NCBI GenBank assembly: GCA_029964075.1
Contig: CM057135.1
Span: forward strand, 3,519,001-3,583,000
Origin: Patiria pectinifera
Taxonomy: Eukaryota; Echinodermata; Asteroidea; Valvatida; Asterinidae
DNA length: 64,000 nt
Direction of reading: 5' to 3'
Shown here: positions 20,000 through 30,984 of the stretch, one piece after another
Layout of the letters: each line of letters starts with the position of its first letter
Position numbering within the stretch: the first letter of the stretch is position 1
Notes under the pieces: model-generated
Databases searched by the model: none
What the model was told of the DNA's origin: nothing
The model's input: the letters and a program-made list of their open reading frames with translations, nothing else
Program-made: the position numbers and the translations under genes

Positions 20000-21365
20000 T
20001 TTATGTTAATCATACAGCCTGATTAGAAATTTGGTATCTAAATTATAATATTCATTTTGGAATTTTAAAGAAATATTTTGGATAAACAAATTAATTCAGA
20101 ACGTCTTTGCTATGTTGTTAAAAGTCAACTTTTATTCATCAATAATTTTTTCCCAGCAAATATAGTCGATATTTGGCAGGTTCTGGCTTTCTTTTTGTAG
20201 ACAATATTAAGATTGCAGATCATACAGCCCAGATCATACAACGCGTAGAAGACGAGTGGGATTATAATAGGTATTTAATTACCACTATCGTTCAAGAAGC
20301 ACAAGTGGCCGAGTGAGTATAGCGCACCTGACTCATAAGTGAAAGATGATTTATTGAAGCCGTCGCACACATTCGACTAAAAATTATTCTCTATTTTACT
20401 ATTTTAAATAGACCTTAGACCTAATGATGTAATGGTTTTGTTTTCATATATAGGTTTCTTATGGGAGTGAAGTAGGGACGCTGCCAATCATAGGAAAGCG
20501 CACAAGTAAAGAAAGCGTGACGTCAGTACCCCGAGTTAAATTGTACGGAATATTTGCATACAAAAATGATTTGCACAGAAAATTCAGCAAAATATTTTTT
20601 CAGCAGAAGTTTGTTTCTGAAAGAAGACAACAAAGATAGGAGAAATATGGCACATTTGGTTTTAAAAAGGCTTAGTTTTCTTTCCAGAACACTGAAAGTG
20701 AAACAAACCTGTACCCTTGCACAATGGAACAGCAAGGCAATGTTCTAACATGTGTGATTTTAAGGTTTATTGTGTATTCGTACAATACTTGGTGATTGGG
20801 TAGATTTTTTAAGTGGATTTAGCAGAATTTTAACATGGTATTACAGTCACCCTGCCACATAAGACGGGCACCCACCGTTTTGCGCATGCCGAACTCGGGG
20901 TACAAGAGTACCATACATGTCTTTGATTTTCTGATAATTTTGAATGTGTTCGTTGTGCCGTGTTTTTCATCAAATTTTCCAATGACGGATCGAACTCTCA
21001 CCGTAAATATGGTATTTCACGGAAATATGCGCCAGTTTCCGGCGGGGCAATTTTACACGCATCGCTGTGTATACCACGGGTGAGTTTCTCTCCCGATTTC
21101 CAGATTTTGGTCAAACGTCTGCCGGATTCCCAGCATTTTCCGTTTCCTAATAAGTTGGTGCATTATTACCATGAAACTGCTTATTCACAGAAAATGCAGA
21201 GAAAGCTTGGCTATAGGACAAAAATATTCATGGTATTAATTAAATAAATATGGACGACCGTGTAGTGTAGGGTTTTCTAACTTTCAATCAAATTAGAGTG
21301 AAGGTGTTTTTTTTCTCTCAAAAATTACCAAATTTGTTCAACCTATTAAAAACAGACTCCTCTTA
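20000..21365. other. Gene-free stretch with a tRNA-like half
   Basis: At 20,300-20,335 a segment reads GTGGCCGAGTGAGTATAGCG then CTGACTCATAAG, like the D-arm and CAT anticodon arm of a tRNA or the box A of a tRNA-derived SINE. No T-arm or box B follows, so it is at best a remnant. The rest shows only short motif-free ORFs. Confidence 0.4.
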
Positions 21366-21712
21366 GTAGGTATCTAGCACGGAACGGTACCTAAGCGAAC
21401 GTTATGACCTAAAATATGACGTATCCTCCAAACAAAAGGCTCCCATTGTGACATGCTGAACAATACCCGTTTCACGCATATAATAGGCCTTCTTTCGGTG
21501 AGTGTCTTGCGATACAAAGTTGCCCGCGATAAGTACGGATTAAGGATCGGATTAAGGCGCTGAGTGACAGCCGAACTGCCCAGCGCACATTGTCCGCTTG
21601 ACAATCAATAGAGGGCCCCGGAATGCGGGAGTTTTAAAAGCGTATATTGAACATGTGAAATAGGAAATAACATTAACAATTAATTCTGTGCTGGCGTCGA
21701 TAACAACCTCCG
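21366..21712 (+). repeat. Left terminal inverted repeat, Harbinger-type element
   Basis: About 346 bp, near-perfect inverted match to 25,251-25,596. Unusually long for a PIF/Harbinger terminal repeat. Confidence 0.85.
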
Positions 21713-21816
21713 TTCAATGCAATAAGAATAGGTTGGGGCGGATTATTTCAGTGGATGTTGTACGTGGTAGGAGGCAATCAGAAAATGGCTGAGAGAGACA
21801 TCGCGGGCGTCGTGTC

Positions 21817-22582
21817 ATGACTGAGGAGGAGAAAGCCGTGATTAGAGATGGGTGGAATATACACCGCAACAACTACGTGAGAATTTTAGCGTACGTGCGG
21901 CGCCACATTCCCGCCAATATACGGGAGGTGTACGAAGGAGGCAGGACTCATGCAGCCCTACGAAGGAGGATCCGGGATTACGTTCAAAGAGAATTACAAG
22001 AGTAAGTTAGAAACACAATCAAGGAATTTGCCATTAACAAAGTATCTAGGGAATCTCAAGGTATCTTAAAAAAAAATGTTTTTAGGATGTTTCTCCATTA
22101 ACTTAAATTAAGCGTAAATGATTCCAAAATCCAGTAATTCAGGCTACAAAATCCATGTACATGCGTTAAACCCATGTAACTTATGTACATAATGTACACC
22201 ATTGATTTCCAGTGCAGTGGAAGAACGAGAGCAAGAGATGCGGCATGCTGGGCCTGTTGCTCCATGGAGGGCCAGACAAGAAGAAATGGACCGGCTAAAC
22301 GCCGTCGCGGAAGTACCCCCGCCCCCACCGATTGTACCCCCACCCCCACCGATTGTACCCCCTGGTGATGAAAACATGGATGAAGTTGATGAAGACGACA
22401 TAGGACATGAACCAGAAGACAGACAGCCACAACCTGAGCCAGATGCACCGGCACGGCGGAGAGAGCCTCTCTGGGCACTTGCAAGGAGGAACCAGGAACG
22501 TTTCTCGGACATGCTAGATGCCCATCAGGTCCGAATGGAAAGGGTGGATAGGATTTTGGAAGCTATCGAAGAGAATTTGTAG
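21817..22582 (+). CDS. Accessory protein of the Harbinger-type element (two exons)
   Basis: Exon 1 is 21,817-22,001 and exon 2 is 22,213-22,582. The intron begins GTAAGT and ends TTTCCAG, and the phases join (GA+T). The protein is about 185 residues. It has a basic helical N-terminus (IRDGWNIHRNNYVRILAYVR, RRRIRDYVQREL), then a Pro-rich repeat with PPPPPIVPP twice, an acidic stretch (DEVDEDDIGHEPED) and a C-terminal helix (RMERVDRILEAIEENL). Harbinger elements encode a second DNA-binding protein that helps the transposase; this one lacks an obvious Myb/SANT motif. An upstream ATG at 21,784 opens only a 12-codon frame. Confidence 0.65.
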
Positions 22583-22879
22583 AGGTAAGGAACAAAGACG
22601 TCGCTTGCCACTTCATGGCAACCTCGCTTTTAAGTAAAGCTGCATGAGGAGTTAAATTGTCAATATTGTTTGATAAAATCAAAATCCTAATTTTAGGCCA
22701 AAAAAGGAGGACATGGCACATTTAGAAACAGCATTGTCATTAAACAACAAAAATGAGGCGACAACCATAATGGTAGAATCTAACTGCTTTCTTTGTTTTT
22801 ACCTTTTTCACGTCAAGAGTGTGACTGGCGTTTATATTATGATATAGGCCTAACAATATAGGATGGGCGTTATTCCACC

Positions 22880-23349
22880 TTTAACCCTAAAGGGGCCGGG
22901 TTATTTTGACCATCTCTCAGCCGGGGGGGGGGGGGCGGATTCCGCCCCCCCCTAAGATCTCGGCCATCGAGTGACGAAAAATTTTGAAACTCTGCACATG
23001 CATAGAGCAATTCTTCCTAAACATGCCCAAGAAATTTCATGACTATAGGTCAAAGGGTTTTGGAATTATGGCTAATTAATTATTCATATGTATGAATGGC
23101 AATTCTGCTTGGTGTACACGACGTATATGCGAAAATTCAGTTTTCGCGGCGCGTAGCGCCGGAAATTTTTTCGCTACGTGCCAACCCGTGGTCCGATTTT
23201 TATGTTTTTGGTATCAAAAGATGCGCAAAGCTCGAGGCTAAAAAGTCATAACAGTTCGGGTCGCGAAAAATTTTTTTTTAGAAGCTATCGCGGAAAATGT
23301 TGAGGGGGGGGGGGCGGATTCCGCCCCCCCCGGCCCCTTTAGGGTTAAA
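22880..23349. mobile_element. Nested MITE with TTAA flanks
   Basis: Both ends carry TTTAACCCTAAAGGGGCCGG as inverted repeats, with a second inner inverted block of G-run plus GCGGATTCCGC. TTAA occurs at both ends (22,881-22,884 and 23,345-23,348), which fits a TTAA-duplicating family such as piggyBac or Kolobok. There is no coding sequence. It lies in the intergenic space of the Harbinger-type element, so it inserted later. Confidence 0.75.
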
Positions 23350-23558
23350 CTGATGCTTGTCTGTATTCATTTCATTTATTTGCAATTTCCACACAAAAAA
23401 TGATACAGGTTAACTCAGATTTAACAAAAATAAAGGAATCATTACTAAAGTAAAAATCATTGTAGTACTCCTATCACATGTACAAGTGTAAAACAATAGC
23501 CTCACAGTTTTCTTTCTGTACTAAATCTCAGTGTGTATGGCTAGGTTGACTTGAAGGG

Positions 23559-25039
23559 TTAACGGAGTTGTCCATAGAATTTGACATGGCGCTGCGCAAG
23601 GCAGACGCAAACATCAGCAATTTGCGAAAACAAGTCCCTGTTATTTCTATATCGCCCCTGCATTATGCGGTATGTCTTTAAATGTCGGATGGCGTGTTCA
23701 ATAGCCACTCGAGCAGATGCATGTTCTTTGTTAAACATTTTCCTCCTGTATCGTTCCTCACCACGAAGTTGATTTGCCTTCCAGGGAGTTAAGAGCGGCT
23801 CCTCATTGGGATAAATCCTGTCAGCCAGCAAGTATGTTCCCTCCAGAAGATGAAGACGACGCTGGTGGCCTATCTCAGGGAGGAGGCGATACTGTGCAGC
23901 ATCGTTCGTGTGTCCAAGGAAACCGGACTAAGAAGAAAAAGAAGACCTCATTTATAATAAGGTGTAAATAATGTATGTTTATGATTCCTGCGCGCCTAAC
24001 TTGCGGTGATTAATCTACAGCTGATGAATAATTTGCCTTTATTTGGCGTTTGTATAGTTACAGTGCACAACTGATGTGTTAGTATTTTTTTACGATGTAA
24101 TACAATATAGTGATTGTCATACAATCCAGTGTGTATTCCCAAAGTCATTGTTATATTGGTATTTATGTTAAAAAAAAAGTCAATAATTATGTTGTGAACC
24201 AATTATGTGTTCTTTATTTATTTTGCGCTATGATAACGGCAATAAATGTTACTTACATGCAGGTATCTTATATTTCCCTTCGAATCAGCTATTATCTGTG
24301 TTTGAAGGCAGTGTCGATGACGATGACCACTGTAGTACAGGTGTTGGTCATCTTCAGGTGTGAATATTTCATGCGACGTCCCATCTATGGTTCCAACTCC
24401 ATTCGGAAATGTGGCCCACATAACGTTCCGCATTGAGTTCCAAACGGCTTCGTTCGGCCACCGTATTTCCCCCGTCAAAGCATCCCATAGCACTCCCGTC
24501 ACTGTCTTCGTTATCCTTTGGGCGGTCGATTCGCTGACATCAAAGAGTACGGATAAAGAGTTAAAGTCCTGGTACTTTCGTAGCCATATCAGTGTAAGTA
24601 ACAGTCGGTTGTTGGCATCGAGGAGTCTTTTCCTCCTCCTCCCATCAATATTTTCCCTTTCCTCCTCTTGCAATGCTGTCCCGACAAACGCCAAAAGGTT
24701 GCCAAATGACTCCACCGTTTCCCCTGTCTCCATCCAAAAGGACTTTGGTTGGCGAATCAGAGTCGTGTAGACATCCCGTCCGTTGAAATTGTTCAAAGGC
24801 CCCGTAAAAACGAGTTCATAGAACGTAGGTGGAGGCACATTCGGCATTGGCATACCAACATCTAGTGCCGATAATATATCGACAATTCCTGTCTTAGAAC
24901 CTGAATCAAGTGGCGGAGGAAGGCTACTCGCACAAGCAGCCAACACACCCCTGACCCTTCGCATATCCATGTTTACAATCAACCTGAATTCGAAGTACTG
25001 TTGTTGGAAAATGTTGTTCGAACCCCTGATCCCGGACAT
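23559..25039 (-). CDS. PIF/Harbinger-type DDE transposase (two exons)
   Basis: Exon 1 is 25,039-24,257 and exon 2 is 23,927-23,559. The donor is CAT|GTAAGT and the acceptor TTCTTAG, phase 0. The protein is about 385 residues. Order: N-terminal region; helix-turn-helix-like SLSVLFDVSESTAQRITKTV; VGTIDGTSHEIF (first D); SGFLGHTNDAAQYRLLP (second D); LLADRIYPNEEPLLTPW; ARVAIEHAIRHLK (catalytic E). These match the DDE_Tnp_4 nuclease used by PIF/Harbinger. The enzyme would cut at the long terminal repeats. No frame damage is visible. A downstream in-frame Met at NMDMRRVRG is an alternative start. Confidence 0.8.
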
Positions 25040-25250
25040 ATACGTCTACATAGCCACATGTACTGTACATGTACAAATGTACATTCATTTTCACGCATCA
25101 GCGTCTAAGGCCCGCCAAGTCCCTCCCATTGCGTTTTTCCTTTGTTATCGGCAATGTACACAATATACGGGACAGCCAATCAGATGCCAAGTTAGGGTAC
25201 GTAAGGTAGTCTACTCCCAACCACACCTATTCCTATTATAATTCCGAAAA

Positions 25251-25596
25251 CGAGGTTCTTATCGACGACAGCGCAGAATTAATTGTTAATGTTATTTCCT
25301 ATTTCACATGTTCAATATACGCTTTTAAAACTCCCGCATTCCGGGACCCTCTAGTGATTGTCAAGCGGACAATGTGCGCTGGGCAGGTCGGCTGTCACTC
25401 AGCGCCTTAATCCGATCCTTAATCCGTACTTATCGCGGGCAACTTTGTATCGCAAGACACTCACCGAAAGAAGGCATATTATATGCGTGAAACGGGTATT
25501 GTTCAGCATGTCACAATGGGAGCCTTTTGTTTGGAGGATACGTCATATTTTAGGTCATAACGTTCGCTTAGGTACCGTTCCGTGCTAGATACCTAC
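25251..25596 (-). repeat. Right terminal inverted repeat, Harbinger-type element
   Basis: Inverted partner of 21,366-21,712, with a few substitutions and no visible indels of note. Confidence 0.85.
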
Positions 25597-26289
25597 TAGG
25601 CCCTAAATGACCCCTTTTTTGGACCAATAAATATGTGGTCTATGGACTAGGGGCGATCGTGTAGTGTAGGGCCCTGTTCCCATGAGGGAACAAAATCCAC
25701 TTTAAAATTATTAGACCGACCAAACTAGTTTGCGACATTCTCAATAAACAGTTATGTCATAGATAGAGGGCAGGGTTTTGATTTTTTGAGGGAAATTTGG
25801 GGGTAAAATGACGATGATAGCGCAGCGACAACACGCAACCCGAAAATATAAATGGCGAAACACTGCGCGTTGTACCGTGAGCACGCACGGCGCGCTTAAT
25901 CTTAAGGCACAAACCGTGCTAGTCCCATAAATGTGACTGAAATACTGGACTACCTCCGTATATCAGTCACAGATCCACGTACGGCCTGTGAGCGGAGCGT
26001 CCCGTTGCTAGGGAAGCCGACAATTAATTGGCTGTTTCGGCACTTTCGCCTTTGTTTTCGTTAAGATTTTTTTTTTTGGCTGTTTCGTCACTTTTGCCGA
26101 AACAGCCTTTGTTTTCGTTAAGATTTGTATTTTTTTCTTTTATTTTTTTTCTTCTTTTTCAACCATTCCCCATAGCATTTGTACACGTTTTTACAGTGGA
26201 AGGCACTTTGGGCAATAAATTCAATCCGATTGACTTTATACTCGGCACACACTTAGACCAGCATCTGAACATGTGTCCCGACGTCATGG

Positions 26290-29043
26290 TGACGTCATCG
26301 ACTAATTTATTATAGATTTTGAATATTTAATTTTTCCCATAGACTTTGTACACAGAAATAAAAAAAAATTGTAGATTTTCAACGGGCATTTTTGACTCTG
26401 CCCCAGTAATTCATTTGCACCAATCTTTGTCCAAGCAAAGACCCTAATTCAAACAACACTGTGTAATGATGACGTCATGATAACGTCATCCGGTGTGTTT
26501 TTATAGGCAATTAAATTGTGACACTTGTAATATTTAAAAATGCATAAGAAATTAACTGTTCGCGTCCGCAGCATTCTGTTACCGGCAAGTGGTAGAATAG
26601 GTTGAGGTCTTTATTTCATTCAGTGTGCGTGAAATCACGTGACCCTTGCTTCTGGTCGAAAAAGGCCAAAACCGGAAGCGGCTTATTATTTGAAAATGGT
26701 AATAGATACAAACTTGCTTTCAACGGTGTTAGTCTCTTGGCTAAAAGTATTCTTCAAATCATCTACCAATGACGTCATGCAATCTTCGAGTGCCCTCTAG
26801 CGACAGGCTGAAAATTTGCAAAAATGTATTTTGAATAGATGTCTGTGGCGGAGTTTGTCAGAATCGCCTAAATATTGGTGTATATGATGACCTTGACCCA
26901 CTTAAGACGTGTGCGAAGTTTTAGGCGAATGACGTGATCAGACCGGAAGTAATAATACGAAGACCCTTTTTCATTTGAACATTCCTGAAATATCAACCAT
27001 GGCAGTTTTTATGTTAGTTTTTACTTTAGTTGTCGATTAAAGGGTAGGTCTCAAACATTTCAAGCTTCGAGGCAATAAGCGAACTCGGACATGCCCTGCG
27101 CACGCTTGAAACTTCAGGTTGACAATACCTCTGCTCTACAACATGCACAGAACATCTATATGTACATACACGTACGTTACGCACATACATCGTATGTCAG
27201 TCAGCCTGCAGAGCACGTGTTGCCGAGGTCAAATCCTGTTCACGTCACAGTGACCATTTTAGCCGATTTTCGGCTAACTTTGACAAATTTTTATGTTCAT
27301 GCATGCGCTTAGTCAGGGACGTATAATAAAAGATCATAATGCCGAAAAGCCCTATGTTACGTATTTAAAGGTGTAGTTTTTCTGCAGTGGGATTTTCCAC
27401 AAGTCTTTTCCTATACAACACTGATATCTTACTGAGTAGTTCTGAACTCCAGCCGAGAATTACTATGAGAAGGAAAGAGAAATCGTATTTTTTTTCGCGC
27501 TGTCATTCTATTGAACATATTCCTAAGGGTCAGAATATCAAGTAATATTTCATAAAAATGTTTCAGTTCAAAGGCAAATTACAAATTTAAAGGTTCAATT
27601 TTTCTGCAGTGGGATTCTTGTTTAGCCCGTTAACTGTGTACACGTTTTCAAGCCATCATTTCTATAACTTGGCGATCTGGAATCGTCATCAATGTTACAG
27701 CCAAGGAAGACCCTCATACAAAAATTATGCCAAGACTATGACGTCATGATGACGTCATCACCTAATTTCTTTATTGATTTTTGAAAAAATTTACGTGCAT
27801 ATTATGAAGTCCTATATCTACAGAACTGTTAGTTTGAATAGGTTGAAACTTGGTATGTGGCTAGACCGGGATGTGTTATAGGTAAAAAAAAATTAGGTGA
27901 CGCCATGATGACGTCATTCGGAGATTTTATATGAATATTTGAAGTTTTTGGCCTTTTAGCCATATCTCATGAACGTAACATGCAAAATTCAAAATTCTTT
28001 GTGTATTTGGTTTGTTAGGTAAAAGGTATTTGCACAAAATTAAAAAAAAAAATATCTGACATCATTATGACGTCATAAAAATGCGATTTTTCAAAATACA
28101 TGTAAGGAAAGGTCTGACTGTCATGAAACTTAGCGGGTAGGTAAATAATGGTACTAGTATACAAAGTTTAAAGTGACGTCACGATGACGTCATGGTTTGG
28201 TTTTTATAATTTTTAGATATTTATAATTTTATTCTGCTTTCACAAATTGAACACTTTCTTTCATCGGATTGACATTAAACTTGGTTCAAACCAAAATCAC
28301 AATGACAAAATGTGCATTGAGAAGGGTCTTAAGGATGACGTCATTGCAGTGCAAGTGGCATCATTTGATAAAATTATACTTTAGGAATTATTCTAAGCGT
28401 TTTGAACAACCTTTAAATGCATGAAGCAAAATCTACAGAACTACAGGTCTGATTGGGTTGAAACTTGGTATGTACCTAAACGGGGATGTGTTATAGATGA
28501 CTGCATGTAAGTTTGACTCTAAAAATTGGAGGGAAAAAACCCGAAAAAAAGGCTTAGAAATTGACCACAAGCGTGTGGCATGTGGAGAAAATTCAACTTT
28601 TTCCAAATACGGTGGGTAATACTGCCAAAACATCCCCTTCCAGTGCATGCTTCAGACACATGTGATTGCATTGGTTTTAAAAACCGATTTTTGGCATTTT
28701 GCCTTTTGTTGACTTCCGCCAATGCCATCGTAGATTGCTCTCCGTTTCCTTTATTTTGTAAACACCCCTATACAGTTATAATTGAGCACATTAATACGAA
28801 CTAAGCCCGCATCGCCGGCTTGGAGGGGTAATGAATAAAATAAATCACTACAAGGAAACTCTTTACAATTTATAACTGGGGAGAAACCTTGAATGAAGAC
28901 CTGCAGCAATTGGAGTTTTACGTAACATTAAATGGCCATTAACCTATTATATGGTCTGTCTGCAGCACAATACTATCCAATTTGGTTGTAGCTTGGTATG
29001 AACCTAAGCCGGCATGTCGTATACATAAATCCAACTGACGTCA
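26290..29043. repeat. Gene-free region with eleven TGACGTCA palindromes
   Basis: Perfect octamers start at 26290, 26470, 26770, 27739, 27750, 27909, 28068, 28174, 28185, 28336 and 29036. Several occur in pairs as TGACGTCATGATGACGTCA-like doublets about 11 bp apart. Sentences such as GAAACTTGGTATGT recur between them (27,847, 28,450, related at 28,990), so this is a decayed family of roughly 150-600 bp units rather than independent sites. The octamer is the CREB/ATF consensus. No gene is visible from 25,600 to 30,900. Confidence 0.7.
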
Positions 29044-29398
29044 TTATGACGTCTTGACATGACATCTCACTCGCATTAAAGCTGCATTTTCTACAGCCTA
29101 TAAATCTACATTTGCATTTTCTTTTTACTACACCTGCATTACCTATCAGTCTGTAACATAATGCCAAAACAGCCCTATGTTTGTCCACAAACATATGTCT
29201 AGTTAAAAATCGAAATTATTTTGTGAGCAGAAAATCAACCCGGCTATAGTATGACTGCTAAATAGCACAAAATCGTTAAATTCGGTACCTTCAGAGGTTT
29301 GGTTATCTAAAAATCATGGTAATTCGTCAAAGAATGCAGACGGTTTTGAGCAAGCATGGCGTCTCTGATATTTACCAGACTGTTTCCCGGCCACCCTA

Positions 29399-29708
29399 AT
29401 AATAGTCAAGAGGCCAAAGGGGTCAGGGAACCAAACAAGAGCTTTAATCATCTACTGAGCGTGCGTCAACTTTGGCAAAGCGCACCGCGGCTGTTGCCTG
29501 TCATTCCAAAATCTTTGGCGGGTGCAATATGCGACCGCGGATGTAGAGCGCACACAAAAGGGTGCGCTTCACTGCAGAGGGCTTCAACGATTTTGGAATG
29601 ACAGGTAACAGCCGCGGTGCGCTTTGCCAAAGTTGCCGCACGCTTAGTAGATGATTAAAGCTCTTGTCTGGTTTCTGGACCCTTTGGCCTTTCTGACTAT
29701 TCGTCACC
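29399..29708. mobile_element. Foldback/MITE with about 110-bp arms
   Basis: Arms 29,399-29,514 and 29,594-29,708 are inverted copies (GCGCACCGCGGCTGTTGCCT, GAGCTTTAATCATCTACT) separated by about 80 bp. Ends extend to AATAGTCA/TGACTATT. Any transcript would fold into a long hairpin. No coding sequence. Confidence 0.75.
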
Positions 29709-30026
29709 GTTTTCACGAAGAGACAAAAGTGTCAAAAAATCGTCCGATTTTCGATTTTTCCAATTTTATACTATAGGCTTAAGTTTACTGAGATCTACCA
29801 TTTCGCAGGATTTGAAGTTTGGAAAGTGATTATTTGGCGGGAAAATGAAGATTTTGAAAAGGTTAAAAGTGGCCAGAGTGCATTTTTGGTTTTCACGAAG
29901 AGCTACACTTGACATTGCCTCTTCGTGAAAACGCTGCAGCAACGCACAGCGTTTCCACGCAGAGCGAAAATGCATTTATACCATGTGATGTTACGCGGCA
30001 CAGAAAGAAATCGTTTTCACGAAGAG
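29709..30026. repeat. Dispersed GTTTTCACGAAGAG motif
   Basis: The 14-mer occurs exactly at 29,709, 29,889 and 30,013, inverted at 29,919-29,932, and once degenerate at about 29,950. The second and third copies face each other. Confidence 0.6.
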
Positions 30027-30984
30027 AGAACATTCTACGCGCGTTGTCTGCTTTACCGTTGTCAAGGTAAAAATAAACCTCCTTCTCTGGTGCGTATTAA
30101 ATATGAGCTTTGTTTTTTTCTCACACGCCAGATCCAGAGAACGAGTGCAATACGCGCGTCCGTAGCACAGCAGCAATAATCGCGCGCCTCGAGGTAGATG
30201 AGCTTGGTGATCTAGCTCTTACATCATGCACGGCAGTTCCACATTGCATAGTGCGCACGTAAAAAAAAGGTCTGTAATGTGTTGGTTCGGGTTTTGTTAA
30301 CTCCAATGATGGATTATGATGCCCGTGACGTCACACAACATGGCGCCTTACATGTACCGAGAAAAGGCGTATATGTTTCGTCCCAATAATTGTCAAAATA
30401 AGACAATTTAAGGATACCCTTTACAAAAATTAATGACAGACACCAACTTGGAGTGATGTTTTCTTTAAGAAATGAATGAAAAAAAGGGCTATAATTTACA
30501 TCCAATTATTCATTTCGGGGAATTTTCGCTAAAGTTTTTGCCGTGCGCGGTGAATTTTGTTCGAGCAGCGAGGACTTTCAAAAATCCTTACAGAAAAGTA
30601 AAAACACATTTTCACAAGAAATCTTAATGCTTATTTGATAAATATATAAATAAACTAAACAATACATACTTGTTCTTTGTTGGGTCGACAGTTTTAATTG
30701 AAATACAGACGCTGAAAGTAACGCTTCATTTCCCGCGCTTCGCGGAGAATTTGGACTGCTGGATCGCTGGTTCACGGTTTAGCATGCCACTTGTACATAC
30801 AAACTGGCCCGCGGGTACCAGGTGGCCTAGCGACTTTCGCGCGGTACTCAAATTTGTTGACATACATGTACATATGTATTGGAGGGTTCGGTTTTTGAAA
30901 AGTAAAACAGTTAACCCTCATTTGTCATTTACTTCATTATGAGTTTCCGATTTCATGAAATATCGCTTGGGAAAATCTGTAGAA

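Larger units (their letters stand above)
21366..25596. mobile_element. PIF/Harbinger-type DNA transposon, apparently complete
   Basis: Long inverted repeats (21,366-21,712 and 25,251-25,596) begin GTAGGTATCTAGCACGG, differ at only a few positions and are flanked by TA on both sides. Between them are two divergent spliced genes: a small plus-strand protein and a minus-strand DDE transposase with its catalytic residues in place. PIF/Harbinger usually duplicates TWA; only TA is clearly shared here, so a related group such as ISL2EU is possible. Near-identical ends and open frames suggest recent activity. Confidence 0.8.

Noticed and set aside
20300-20340. tRNA-like sequence with a CAT anticodon arm
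   Set aside because: No T-arm or acceptor stem follows; at most a SINE or tRNA remnant.
21246-25668. Direct repeat GTGTAGTGTAGGG outside both ends of the Harbinger-type element
   Set aside because: Distances from the two ends differ and the match is short, so it is not a target duplication.
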